Positions 28,540 through 37,628 of a stretch of DNA of 64,000 nucleotides are shown in pieces. The notes beneath the pieces are model-generated. The model was not told the origin of the DNA, made no database searches, and saw only the letters and a list, made by a program, of their open reading frames with translations. Every line of letters starts with the position of its first letter. Positions within the stretch are counted from its first letter, which is position 1. The stretch covers positions 62,001-126,000 of the forward strand of contig JAVETN010000002.1 in NCBI GenBank assembly GCA_034006035.1. The letters are read 5' to 3'. A program made the translations under genes and the position numbers. The DNA comes from Desulforegulaceae bacterium. GTDB taxonomy: Bacteria; Desulfobacterota; Desulfobacteria; Desulfobacterales; JACKCP01.

Positions 28540-29502
28540 TTGTCTTATCTTTTTCTTACGGCAGGTTTTGTTTTTCTGATAAAAAGTGCAGACTGTCTTG
28601 TAAACGGTGCCTCGGCCATTGCAAAAAAATTCAAGATCTCAGATATGACCATAGGTCTTACTGTGGTTGCTTTTGGCTCTTCACTTCCTGAACTTTTTGT
28701 AAACATTGTTGCAAGCACCCAGGGGAGTACAGGAGTTGCAACAGGAAATATTTTAGGCAGCAATATAGCTAATATTCTTTTAATCCTGGGAATCTGCGGG
28801 TTGGTAAAACCCCTTAAGGTTCCTATAGGTACTGTAAAAGCAGAAATACCCCTGGGACTTCTTGCTGTCCTTGTTCTGGCAGTTTCAGTAAATGATCAAT
28901 TTTTTGACGGATATAGATACTCCTTATTAAGCAGAAGCGACGGAGTGGTTTTTCTTGGTTTTTTCCTTATTTTTTTCCATTATTCTTTTTCACTTTCAAA
29001 AAGAGAACCCGACACAGAAGAATTAGATGAAAAACTGGTTAAAATGCATTGGGGAATTTCCACAATACTTATACTTATTGGAATTGCCGGCCTTGCAGGA
29101 GGAGCAGAGCTCATTGTAAGAGGAGCTGTGGGCATTGCCCGTTCCTTTGAAGTATCTGACGAAATAATAGGCCTTACCATTGTTGCCATTGGAACCTCAC
29201 TTCCTGAGCTTGCAGCCTCAGTTGTAGCAGCCTATAAAGGTCAGTCTGAAATGGCAGTGGGAAACGTTGCAGGTTCTAATATATTCAATATTTTTTTTGT
29301 TCTTGGAATAAGTGCAACCATCAAACCCCTTCCTTTTTCTCCAAACAACAACCTGGATATTTTAATGGTTATTTTTGCAAACATTCTTTTGCTTATATTT
29401 ATGGCAACAGGGAGAAAAAGGCTTCTGGATAAATGGGAAGGAGGATTTATGATTGTTCTTTACTTTGTCTACCTCTTTTTCAGAACCACAATAAAAATTT
29501 AA
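28540..29502 (+). CDS. CaCA-family calcium/sodium (cation/proton) antiporter
   Basis: Inner-membrane exchanger of 320 residues with about ten membrane segments arranged as two inverted repeats. The two alpha-repeats are GSSLPELFVNIVAS with GNILGSNIANI and GTSLPELAASVVAA with GNVAGSNIFNI. The paired Glu residues in the SLPEL motifs are the cation ligands. It resembles E. coli YrbG. The start is a TTG (28540-28542) with GGGAGG 6 bases upstream; no ATG fits. It stands alone between aspS and the tRNA gene. Confidence 0.9.
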   Translation: MSYLFLTAGFVFLIKSADCLVNGASAIAKKFKISDMTIGLTVVAFGSSLPELFVNIVASTQGSTGVATGNILGSNIANILLILGICGLVKPLKVPIGTVKAEIPLGLLAVLVLAVSVNDQFFDGYRYSLLSRSDGVVFLGFFLIFFHYSFSLSKREPDTEELDEKLVKMHWGISTILILIGIAGLAGGAELIVRGAVGIARSFEVSDEIIGLTIVAIGTSLPELAASVVAAYKGQSEMAVGNVAGSNIFNIFFVLGISATIKPLPFSPNNNLDILMVIFANILLLIFMATGRKRLLDKWEGGFMIVLYFVYLFFRTTIKI

Positions 29503-29519
29503 TATTTTATTTTTTTTAC

Positions 29520-29548
29520 TTGACCGCCATGACAAACAAATGTATATG
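29520..29548 (+). promoter_or_regulatory. Promoter of tRNA-Asn
   Basis: TTGACC (29520-29525), a 17-base spacer and TATATG (29543-29548) place the start about 25 bases before the tRNA. Confidence 0.6.
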
Positions 29549-29580
29549 TTTTTCCATTGCTGATTAAAAGCAAAACTTAA

Positions 29581-29656
29581 TCCCCAGTAGCTCAGTCGGC
29601 AGAGCAGATGGCTGTTAACCATCGGGTCCGCGGTTCAAGTCCGTGCTGGGGAGCCA
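29581..29656 (+). tRNA. tRNA-Asn (anticodon GUU)
   Basis: A full cloverleaf can be drawn: acceptor TCCCCAG with CTGGGGA, D arm GCTC/GAGC, anticodon stem GATGG/CCATC around CTGTTAA with GTT at 29614-29616, a 5-base variable loop, T arm CGCGG-TTCAAGT-CCGTG and an encoded CCA at 29654-29656. It is a single-gene unit with its own promoter and terminator. Confidence 0.97.
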
Positions 29657-29662
29657 GACTTC

Positions 29663-29696
29663 AAGCCCCTTTAAATTTTAAAGGGGCTTTTTTTAT
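29663..29696 (+). terminator. Intrinsic terminator of tRNA-Asn
   Basis: AAGCCCCTTT (29663-29672) pairs with AAAGGGGCTT (29680-29689) around a 7-base loop and is followed by a run of T, 7 bases after the CCA end. Confidence 0.9.
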
Positions 29697-29821
29697 TTCC
29701 AGCCTGACAATCTTATTGTCTTTACCTTAATTTTTACAAAAACATTGAAAAACTTCAGATCTAAATCCAAGAAGAACCTGAAATAACTCTTAAAAATAAA
29801 AATCAGCCAGTACCGCCTTGT

Positions 29822-29850
29822 TTGACAATTAAGCTTATTAGCTATAGTCT
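29822..29850 (+). promoter_or_regulatory. Candidate promoter of the hydantoinase-family gene
   Basis: A consensus TTGACA (29822-29827) is followed by TATAGT (29843-29848, 15-base spacer) or TAGTCT (29845-29850, 17-base spacer), about 40 bases before the start codon. Confidence 0.45.
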
Positions 29851-29888
29851 GTATAGAATAATCATTAATTTAAATCTGCGGGGTGCAA

Positions 29889-31541
29889 ATGATAATTGGT
29901 ATAGATGTAGGCGGTACTCATACGGATGGAGTTCTTCTGTCTGGCAACAAAACTGAAAAATCCATTAAAATACCTACAAAAAAAGACAATCTTTACGAAT
30001 CTGTAATCGAAGCTCTGGACTCTTTGATTGAAAAAACAGACCCTTCTAAAATAAAAAGAACAGTATTAAGCACCACCCTTACAACCAATACTGTTGTTCA
30101 GAACAAAACCTCACCTGTTGCAGTGATAATTTCAGCAGGACCTGGAATAGATCCCGGGTATTATAAAATAGGAGAGTTTTACTCCATTGTAAAAGGAGCA
30201 CTTGACCACAGGGGAAGAGAGCTTATTCCAATTGATGAAAAGGAACTTGCAAAAACAGCAGAAGAAATAAAAAAACTTGGGATAGAAAATGTAGCGGTTA
30301 TTTCAAAATTTTCTCCTAGAAACCCGACCCATGAAAATCAAAAAGAAAAAATTTTTTCCAAGACTTTTAAAAATATATTTAAAGGACACAATGTTTCAGG
30401 ACACCTTAATTTTCCAGGAAGAATAAATACCACCTGGCTCAATGCTGCTGTTCGTGATTCATATGAAGATTTTTTTGACTCGGTAAATAAAAGTTTTATA
30501 GAAAGGGGAATCAAATCACCTGTACATATTTTAAAGGCAGATGGGGGAACAATGCCCCTTGGTGAATCTGTTAATTTCCCTGCACAGACAATATTTTCAG
30601 GCCCTGCTGCAAGTGTTCTTGGAGCAATGCCCGGCTCAAAAAAAGATATTGACTCAATTGTTCTTGATATAGGAGGAACAACAACAGATATTGCTATCCT
30701 TGCCAATGGCGATCCTGTAATAGCTCAAAGCGGAATAAGAATACAAAATTTAAAAACACTTATTAGGGCAATAGAAACAAAATCCATTGGAGCAGGAGGC
30801 GACAGCTGGGTAAGAGTTGAAGATTCAAAACTTTTAGTGGGCCCGGAAAGAAAAGGACCTGCCATGGCCTTTGGGGGAGATTTACCAACACCTACAGATG
30901 CCTTTGTTTTTCTTGGTGAAATAAAAGAAGGTGATTTTGAAAAAGCAAGCAAGGGAATTAACTCCATTGCAACCACCCTTGGAATTTCTCCTGAAGATGC
31001 AGCAGAAAAAATTGCTGACAAAGCCGCCCAGAATATAGTTGATGCCTTCACTGAAAAGATTTTTGATTTAAACAACAAGCCTGTATACACTCTTCATGAA
31101 TTTTTAGACGGCTATGTTTTAAATCCCAAAGAAATTCTTGTACTTGGAGCACCGGCAAGCGTTTTTGCAAAAAGATTGGAAAAACTATCAAATATAAAAA
31201 CCAGTACAGTTAAAGATTTCAGCATTGCAAACGCAATAGGTGCGGCAATGGCAAAACCTACCTGCACTGTAACCCTGTTTGCAGACACAGCCCAAAGAAA
31301 AGCTTATGCTGTTTCTGAAAACTATGAGGAATCCATTTCTCAAAATTATTCAAGGGAAGATGCTTTTGCAAAGGCAAAATCTCTTTTATATGCCAAGGCT
31401 GAAAAAATGGGTGCAGATATGAATAATCTGGAAATAGATACAATTGAAGACTTATCTTTTAATATGATGAGGGGCTATAGATCTTCAGGAAAAAATATAA
31501 GAATAACACTTCAGATAAGACCGGGCCTTGTAGCCGTATAA
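29889..31541 (+). CDS. Hydantoinase/oxoprolinase-family protein
   Basis: A 550-residue protein of the hydantoinase A/5-oxoprolinase superfamily, built on an ASKHA ATPase fold. The N-terminal phosphate loop IIGIDVGGTHTDGVLLSG, then TLTTNTVVQNK, LKADGGTMP, FSGPAASVLGA and the second phosphate motif LDIGGTTTDIAIL are all present. The ATG at 29889 follows GGGGTG; an in-frame GTG lies at 29883. Family members hydrolyse cyclic amides such as hydantoins or oxoproline, or carboxylate acetone/acetophenone, using ATP. No HyuB-type partner is adjacent, so the substrate is unknown. It is 99 bases before the histone-deacetylase-family gene. Confidence 0.85.
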   Translation: MIIGIDVGGTHTDGVLLSGNKTEKSIKIPTKKDNLYESVIEALDSLIEKTDPSKIKRTVLSTTLTTNTVVQNKTSPVAVIISAGPGIDPGYYKIGEFYSIVKGALDHRGRELIPIDEKELAKTAEEIKKLGIENVAVISKFSPRNPTHENQKEKIFSKTFKNIFKGHNVSGHLNFPGRINTTWLNAAVRDSYEDFFDSVNKSFIERGIKSPVHILKADGGTMPLGESVNFPAQTIFSGPAASVLGAMPGSKKDIDSIVLDIGGTTTDIAILANGDPVIAQSGIRIQNLKTLIRAIETKSIGAGGDSWVRVEDSKLLVGPERKGPAMAFGGDLPTPTDAFVFLGEIKEGDFEKASKGINSIATTLGISPEDAAEKIADKAAQNIVDAFTEKIFDLNNKPVYTLHEFLDGYVLNPKEILVLGAPASVFAKRLEKLSNIKTSTVKDFSIANAIGAAMAKPTCTVTLFADTAQRKAYAVSENYEESISQNYSREDAFAKAKSLLYAKAEKMGADMNNLEIDTIEDLSFNMMRGYRSSGKNIRITLQIRPGLVAV

Positions 31542-31640
31542 AATTTTGGCAAGCCAGAGTCTGAAACAAACTGATGTTTATCAGCACAAATCTTAAATCG
31601 CCCAATTCAGAGATAATTATCTGAGAAAAGGAGATAAAAA

Positions 31641-32948
31641 ATGCTTAAAGCAAAAAAGAAAACAGGTCTTGTCTTTTTCCCGGCTTTTGACTGGGCAATA
31701 GATCCCTCCCATCCGGAAAGGGAAGAAAGACTTTTATATACAAAAGATCAGGTCTTTGAAGAAGGCCTTATGGATATCGAAGGAATAAAAGAATACAAAC
31801 CTGCCAAGGTTACAGAAAACGAAATAAACAGGGCTCACTTTTGTGTGCCCGACATCCAAACTGTAACCACAAGCTCACATTTTATAAGTGCAGGAGGAGC
31901 AAAAGCCATAGCCCAGAAATTTGCATCTGGAGAAATTGACAACGGCTTTGCCCTTGTAAGACCACCGGGACATCATGCAATGAGAGTGGTTCACGGAGGA
32001 AGAGGATTTTGCAATATAAATATTGAAGCTGTAATGGTTGAATACTTAAGAAAAGAGCACGGGTATAAAAAAATTGCAATTGTAGATACAGACTGCCATC
32101 ACGGAGACGGAACCCAGGATGTTTACTGGCATGATCCTGATGTTTTATTCATTTCTATCCATCAGGATGGAAGAACTCTTTATCCTGGTTCAGGATTTAC
32201 AGAAGAGCTTGGAGGACCCAATGCCTGCGGTTATAATATAAATATTCCCCTTCCGCCAAAAACTTCAGAAGAAGGGTATCTTTATACTATTGAAAATTGC
32301 GTATTACCTATTTTAAATGAATTCAAGCCCGATGTAATAGTAAATTCAGCAGGCCAGGACAATCACTATTCAGATCCTTTGACCAATATGAATTTCACAG
32401 CTCAAGGCTATTCAAAGCTTACAACTCTTTTAAACCCTGATATTGCAGTTCTTGAAGGGGGATACTCCATTGAAAGTGCCCTTCCCTATGTAAACGCAGG
32501 AATAATTCTTGCCCTGGCTGGTCTTGATTATTCAAATGTAAAAGAACCTGACTATAATCCGGAAAGCTTAAAAGAAACCCCTGAAACAATAAAATACATC
32601 AAAGATCTTTGTAAAAAAGTAATGGGTATCTGGGATTCAAGAAACGACCTTAAAAAAAGAGTTTACGGTAATGATCCGATTTTTAAAAGAAAAAGAAACA
32701 TTGTGTATGATACCGACGGTATTTATGAAAGACAATTTGAAAATGTTACAAATTGTGATAAATGCGGAGGTGCTTTAAAAATTGATTCAGAATCTGATAG
32801 AGGATGGAAAATAACCGGAGTTCATCTTCCCATAAATGCCTGTGAACAATGCGTTACCCAGGCTGAAAAATGGTATGAAGATTCAAATGCTGAAATAAGC
32901 TATTTCCATGACAACAAAAATGACAGATTTGAAAAAAAGAAACGCTGA
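31641..32948 (+). CDS. Histone-deacetylase-family amidohydrolase with C-terminal zinc-ribbon-like extension
   Basis: A 435-residue zinc amidohydrolase of the arginase/deacetylase fold. Active-site motifs RPPGHHAM (His pair), DTDCHHGDGTQ (metal Asp/His) and NSAGQDNHYSDPL are in place, as is LEGGYS near the end of the fold. The last 90 residues extend beyond the usual domain and carry NCDKCGG and NACEQC, a likely zinc ribbon. Bacterial relatives deacetylate polyamines, acetoin-pathway substrates or protein lysines; which applies here is not readable. A good AAAGGAG ribosome site precedes the ATG. A terminator follows. Confidence 0.87.
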   Translation: MLKAKKKTGLVFFPAFDWAIDPSHPEREERLLYTKDQVFEEGLMDIEGIKEYKPAKVTENEINRAHFCVPDIQTVTTSSHFISAGGAKAIAQKFASGEIDNGFALVRPPGHHAMRVVHGGRGFCNINIEAVMVEYLRKEHGYKKIAIVDTDCHHGDGTQDVYWHDPDVLFISIHQDGRTLYPGSGFTEELGGPNACGYNINIPLPPKTSEEGYLYTIENCVLPILNEFKPDVIVNSAGQDNHYSDPLTNMNFTAQGYSKLTTLLNPDIAVLEGGYSIESALPYVNAGIILALAGLDYSNVKEPDYNPESLKETPETIKYIKDLCKKVMGIWDSRNDLKKRVYGNDPIFKRKRNIVYDTDGIYERQFENVTNCDKCGGALKIDSESDRGWKITGVHLPINACEQCVTQAEKWYEDSNAEISYFHDNKNDRFEKKKR

Positions 32949-33019
32949 TTACAGCTTAAAACAAATCAAGATTCACTGATTTAACAATTATACAAAACCC
33001 TAAATTTAATCAATCAGCT

Positions 33020-33060
33020 AAATAGCCTGGATTTATAAAATTTCCAGGCTATTTAATTTA
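33020..33060 (+). terminator. Terminator after the deacetylase-family gene
   Basis: A perfect 12-bp stem (AAATAGCCTGGA 33020-33031 with TCCAGGCTATTT 33043-33054), an 11-base loop and an AATTTAA tail, just before epmA. Confidence 0.75.
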
Positions 33061-33078
33061 AGAATTTAAAAAACTAAA

Positions 33079-33966
33079 ATGAAAAACACTTTAGAAAAAA
33101 GAAGTAAAATAATTTTTGAAATAAGAAAAATTTTCATGGAAAATGATTATATAGAAGTTGAAACTCCAATAAGACTTCCTTCAATTATTCCAGAAGATCA
33201 TATTGATCCTTTTTTATCTGAAGATTTTTTTTTGCAGGCATCCCCTGAAATTTGCATGAAAAGACTTCTTGCCAGGGGTTATAAAAAAATTTTTCAAATC
33301 TGCAAAACTTTTAGAAAAAATGAAAGGGGAAAGCTTCATATCCCTGAAATGACCATGCTTGAATGGTATCAAACAAACAAAAACTATTTTGATTTAATGG
33401 AAGAAACCCAGGAGCTTATAATAAAACTGGCAAAAAAGTTTTCAGCTCAAAAAATTAAAAGACAAAATAAAGAAACCCGTTTAGACCTCCCTTTTGAAAA
33501 ATTAAGTGTTTATGATTCTGTTAAAAAATATACCAATTATTCATTTGAAGAAGTTTTAGATAATTTTGATGAAATTTTTGGAATAGAAATTTCCCCCAAA
33601 CTTGGATTTGGAAAGCCTGTTTTTTTATATGATTTCCCAAAATCCCAGGCATCTCTTTCTAAACTTTGTGAAAACAACAAAAATTTTTCTCAAAGATTTG
33701 AACTTTTTATTTCAGGAATTGAAATTTGTAATTGCTACACCGAACTTACCGATTCAAAAGAACAGGAAAAAAGATTTAAAGATTCAATTGATTTTAGATT
33801 GAAAAAAAACCTGCCTGTATCAAAACTTCCATTAAAGTTTTTAAAAGACCTGGATAAAATGCCAAAATCTTCTGGAAACGCCCTTGGAATTGACAGGCTT
33901 ATAATGGTGCTTTTAAACAAAGATAAAATTGATGATGTTTTGTCTTTTATACCTGAAGATTTATAA
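33079..33966 (+). CDS. epmA: EF-P lysine lysyltransferase-like protein (EpmA/PoxA/GenX)
   Basis: A 295-residue class II lysyl-tRNA synthetase paralogue without the anticodon-binding domain. It modifies elongation factor P in species that have EpmB. Conserved segments are YIEVETPIRLPS, ASPEICMKRLLARGYKKIFQIC, FRKNERGKLHIPEMTMLEWY, FPKSQASLSKL, GIEICNCYTELTD and GNALGIDRLIMVLL. Length and order match E. coli EpmA closely. There is no ribosome site of note. Neither epmB nor efp is in the window. A weak possibility is another lysine- or beta-lysine-activating function. Confidence 0.9.
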   Translation: MKNTLEKRSKIIFEIRKIFMENDYIEVETPIRLPSIIPEDHIDPFLSEDFFLQASPEICMKRLLARGYKKIFQICKTFRKNERGKLHIPEMTMLEWYQTNKNYFDLMEETQELIIKLAKKFSAQKIKRQNKETRLDLPFEKLSVYDSVKKYTNYSFEEVLDNFDEIFGIEISPKLGFGKPVFLYDFPKSQASLSKLCENNKNFSQRFELFISGIEICNCYTELTDSKEQEKRFKDSIDFRLKKNLPVSKLPLKFLKDLDKMPKSSGNALGIDRLIMVLLNKDKIDDVLSFIPEDL

Positions 33967-34119
33967 ATTAAGCCAACAAATCAAACTTAAAAATTTATTA
34001 AATTTCAGGAACCAGCAATTCTTTTTACAACTCCAGCTAAAACTAATAAAACTTGATTTTAAGTCTAAAATCTGAAATTAAATAATATTTAATAAACAAT
34101 TAACAATCAGGAGCTTTAA

Positions 34120-35643
34120 ATGGAAAAGGCAATGTCCAAATCTTCAAATTCAATTGATTCTGAAATTAAAAATAAATATGAAAAAGAAGCTGTGATAGAG
34201 CTTTCAAACCGTTCTAAAGGAACAGCTCCAGCCTATATTTTAGGTTATATAATTCTTGTCCTTCTTTCTCCTATTTATTCAAAATCACCAAAAGCTACAA
34301 TTACCCTTGGGATCTTGTTTTTGGTGATGATTATTTTAAAAACATATACATGTTTTAAATTACCTGAAAAATACGATGAAAATCCAAAATTCTGGTATGG
34401 TCTTTTTCTATTTCAAAATTATCTTGGTGGAATTTTAGTTTCTCTATTCACTATTCTTTCTTTAATTGTTTTTGGATTAAGTGAATACACCCTTTTATTC
34501 CTGGTTTTTGTAGCAGGAATGGCAGCAGGGGCCACAGCTTCACTTTCTCCTAAACTTTTAATCGGAATTATTTTTCAGGCGGTAATCCTCTTTCCAGTTA
34601 TAGCCTGGGGAATTCTTCAGGCAGAAAAAATCACCTATTCTCTTTCAGCTCTTTTTCTCTTGTTTTTTGTAATTTTAATTTCAATTACCAAAAAAAACAC
34701 CCTTTGGTATTGGCAGAGCATAGTTCAGCAGGATAGAATTAAAGGACAAGGGGAAAGGCTTAATAAAATTTTAGAAAATATTAAATCAGGTTCTATAAAT
34801 CTTGAAACTTCAGCATCAGCACTGGCAGCCCTTTCTAATCAAATAACCAGTACAATTAATTCTCTTTCCAGCGAAGCTTCCCAAATAAACACCCAGTCGG
34901 AAGCCATGAACAAAAACATTGCAGGTGCTTCAAAAACAATGGAAGAAACCACCTCCAATATAAATGCCATAGCAGCAGCAATGGAAGAAATGACAGCCAC
35001 AGTGACTGATATTTCTCAAAACACCCAGTCCGCCCATGAAACAACTGCAATAGCGGCTGAAAAAGTTGAAGTTGCGGCAAAAAACATTGAAGAGCTTCAA
35101 AAGGGAGCCAATGCAATAGGAGAAATTACTGAAATGATTTCTTCAATTGCAGATCAAACAAACCTTCTTGCACTTAATGCAACAATTGAAGCTGCCCGTG
35201 CAGGAGAGGCAGGAAGAGGATTTGCTGTTGTTGCAAACGAAATAAAAGAACTTGCTGCCCAGTCCAACAAATCCACTGAAAGAATAAACGAAACAATTCA
35301 ACAAATGCAAAAAGAAACAAAACTTACAACTGAATCAATCCAGGAAGTGCTCAATGTTGTTAAAGAAGCCAATGAAAGGGTTTCTACAATTTCAGCAGCA
35401 GTTGAAGAGCAGTCTGCAACCACAAGGGAAATAACTGAAAACACAGAAAGAGTTTCAATTGGAATGCAAACTGTAAACTCAAATGCCCATGAAAATGCCA
35501 ATACAATCTCAAATATAAATGAAGAGCTTAATAAAATTTCATTGTCCCTTGAAGAGCTTAGCCTTGGCAGCAAAACACTTGATACAAGTGCAGAGGAAAT
35601 TAAAGATCAGGCAATAAAAATGACTTCAATGACAAGAGAATAA
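34120..35643 (+). CDS. Methyl-accepting chemotaxis protein with a multi-pass membrane N-terminus
   Basis: A 507-residue chemoreceptor. Residues 1-35 are cytoplasmic. About 35-190 contain some six closely spaced hydrophobic segments with no large periplasmic sensor. The rest is a long cytoplasmic coiled coil. The signalling hairpin tip reads [24 protein letters not shown], shortened here to its core [18 protein letters not shown]. Glu/Gln pairs for CheR methylation lie on either side. AGGAGC is the ribosome site. A membrane-embedded sensor suggests detection of redox or energy state, or of a membrane-soluble signal, rather than a periplasmic ligand (inference). It is a single gene followed by a terminator. 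Confidence 0.88.
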   Translation: MEKAMSKSSNSIDSEIKNKYEKEAVIELSNRSKGTAPAYILGYIILVLLSPIYSKSPKATITLGILFLVMIILKTYTCFKLPEKYDENPKFWYGLFLFQNYLGGILVSLFTILSLIVFGLSEYTLLFLVFVAGMAAGATASLSPKLLIGIIFQAVILFPVIAWGILQAEKITYSLSALFLLFFVILISITKKNTLWYWQSIVQQDRIKGQGERLNKILENIKSGSINLETSASALAALSNQITSTINSLSSEASQINTQSEAMNKNIAGASKTMEETTSNINAIAAAMEEMTATVTDISQNTQSAHETTAIAAEKVEVAAKNIEELQKGANAIGEITEMISSIADQTNLLALNATIEAARAGEAGRGFAVVANEIKELAAQSNKSTERINETIQQMQKETKLTTESIQEVLNVVKEANERVSTISAAVEEQSATTREITENTERVSIGMQTVNSNAHENANTISNINEELNKISLSLEELSLGSKTLDTSAEEIKDQAIKMTSMTRE

Positions 35644-35688
35644 AAAAATCAGCTAAACCAAAGTTTTCTACCAAGCCTTTATTTATAA

Positions 35689-35729
35689 TATGGTATCTGT
35701 CAATTTTATTGCTGATACCATACTTTTTT
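35689..35729 (+). terminator. Terminator after the chemoreceptor gene
   Basis: TATGGTATC (35689-35697) pairs with GATACCATA (35714-35722) around a 16-base loop, followed by CTTTTTT. Confidence 0.8.
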
Positions 35730-35750
35730 GGATCAGCCCTGTTAAAAACC

Positions 35751-35766
35751 TGGCAAATAAATTGCA
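35751..35766 (+). promoter_or_regulatory. Sigma-54 promoter of the kinase/NtrC-type regulator pair
   Basis: TGGCAAATAAATTGCA matches the sigma-54 -24/-12 consensus: TGGCA, then TTGCA, with exactly 10 bases between the GG (35752-35753) and GC (35764-35765). It lies about 100 bases before the kinase gene, downstream of the previous terminator. The operon encodes a GAFTGA-type activator, so autoregulation is plausible. Confidence 0.7.
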
Positions 35767-35864
35767 ACTAATTTAAATTATCTGTGTTTTTACTGTTTTA
35801 AACAGATTTTCCGTGTAATAATTACCCATTGTATAAAAAATACCCACTTTTTAAGGCTTAAACT

Positions 35865-37625
35865 TTGGAAAAAAAAATATCTATTTCAGTTATCCTGGGA
35901 ATGATTGCTATTTTGGCTGCAGTTTTTACTTATGTAACCTACAAAGACCTTAGCAGCAAAAAAGACAACTTGAGAAAATTAATGGTAAATAGGGGAGAAA
36001 CAATAATTGACTCTTTTGAGGCAGCCTCAAGGGAAATTTCAAGCGGAGACTATAGAAGAAAATTCTGGATTCAAAAACTTCTAATAGAAACATCAAGGCT
36101 TAACGCTGTAAAATATATTTTTATTTCATCCCCTGAAGGAAAAATTCTTGCCAGAAGCAATTTGGCAGATACAGACTATAATCAACTTGAAAAATTTGCC
36201 CATGAAAAAAAACCAGAAAAAAATCTTTTATGGGAACTTCTTGTAAAAGAAGAATCTGAAACTCTTTTACTTTTTAGGAAACTCTCCCCTTCTTTTCTTC
36301 CGGATAAATATCAGTGCAAAGATCCAGACTCCATGAAAAGCCATCATCAAAGAATGAACAAAATGCACAAACTTGGAATGGAAAACCCCCAGGGCCCAGT
36401 GATAAGATTTTTCTACAGAGACAATGAAATTTTACAATACAATCCAAAAGATCTTTCCATTTTTCTTGCCCTTGATATGGACATGGTTTACCAGTCAAAT
36501 CTGTCAAGCAATGAAGAAACCATTTATACGGGGATAATTCTTTTTTCAATGTCTTGTGCTGGAGTTTTTCTTCTTTTCTTTATCCAAAACTATAGATCTG
36601 CAAAAATTTCACTGGGAAGGGCCAAAAAGTTTACAGGAGCTGTAATTAATACCATGCCAGCAGGATTTATAACAACAAATGCCCAGGGCGATGTAATTTC
36701 ATTTAACAATTCAGCCATTCAAATATTTGAAACCCCTGAAAAAATAGAAGAATTTACTTTAACCTTAAAAAAAGAAACAAATTTTCATAAAAATTTGAAT
36801 GAAAAAACAAAAGAAATTGAAACAACATTAAATCACTTAAATTTAAAAAAACACCTTGATACCAATATTTCTTTTATTAATGCAGGGGTGGATGAAAAAC
36901 CCGGATTTCTTATTTTAATCAAAGATGAAACTGAAAAAGTAACTCTTAAAAAAGAAATAGCTTTAAATGAAAGACTTGCCACAGTTGGAAAACTTGCAGC
37001 TGGAGTTGCCCATGAAATAAGAAATCCTTTAAGCTCAATCAAAGGTTTTTCAACCTGTATCAAGGAAAGCCCTGAAAACTTAAGCCAAAATATTCAAATT
37101 TCAAATCTTATAATCAATGAAGTTGAAAGACTTGATAAAGTTGTGGGCCAGCTCCTTGATTTTGCAAAACCAGTAAATCTTATAAAAGAAAAAGTGGAAA
37201 TTTCTTGTCTTTTAAATGAAACCTTAAACCTGATTAAAAGAGAAGCCAAAGAAAAAAACATAAAAATCAACCGTTTTTTTGAAAAAGGAATCAGTCTTGA
37301 AATTGACAGGGATAAAATAAAACAGGTTTTTTTAAATATTTTATTCAATTCTTTGGAAGCTTTTACAAACAATGGTGAAATAAATGTTGAACTTAAATCA
37401 AAAGAAGACAGGATAGTTTTAAAATTCACTGATTCAGGCCCTGGAATCCCTGAAAAAATAATGCCCCATATTTTTGACCCGTATTTTACCACCAAGCCAA
37501 CAGGAACAGGAATAGGTCTTGCTATTTCAAGGAATATAATCCAGGCACATAATGGTAAAATTTATTCAGAATCATCAAAAAACTCCAATACAATTTTTTA
37601 TATAGAATTTCCAAAGGAAGGATAA
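35865..37625 (+). CDS. Membrane sensor histidine kinase (ZraS/NtrB type)
   Basis: A 586-residue kinase: membrane segments at about 7-24 and 221-241 frame a 195-residue periplasmic sensor. A PAS-like domain (about 255-355), HisKA (VAHEIRNPLSSIKG, H383) and HATPase (NILFNSLEAF, DSGPGIPEKI, FTTKPTGTGIGLAIS) follow. Between C151 and M172 the periplasmic region gathers Cys, two adjacent His, another His and several Met, which looks like a soft-metal site. The start is a TTG with no ATG alternative nearby. It is 3 bases from the response regulator gene and is presumably its cognate kinase. Confidence 0.9.
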   Translation: MEKKISISVILGMIAILAAVFTYVTYKDLSSKKDNLRKLMVNRGETIIDSFEAASREISSGDYRRKFWIQKLLIETSRLNAVKYIFISSPEGKILARSNLADTDYNQLEKFAHEKKPEKNLLWELLVKEESETLLLFRKLSPSFLPDKYQCKDPDSMKSHHQRMNKMHKLGMENPQGPVIRFFYRDNEILQYNPKDLSIFLALDMDMVYQSNLSSNEETIYTGIILFSMSCAGVFLLFFIQNYRSAKISLGRAKKFTGAVINTMPAGFITTNAQGDVISFNNSAIQIFETPEKIEEFTLTLKKETNFHKNLNEKTKEIETTLNHLNLKKHLDTNISFINAGVDEKPGFLILIKDETEKVTLKKEIALNERLATVGKLAAGVAHEIRNPLSSIKGFSTCIKESPENLSQNIQISNLIINEVERLDKVVGQLLDFAKPVNLIKEKVEISCLLNETLNLIKREAKEKNIKINRFFEKGISLEIDRDKIKQVFLNILFNSLEAFTNNGEINVELKSKEDRIVLKFTDSGPGIPEKIMPHIFDPYFTTKPTGTGIGLAISRNIIQAHNGKIYSESSKNSNTIFYIEFPKEG

Positions 37626-37628
37626 TTA

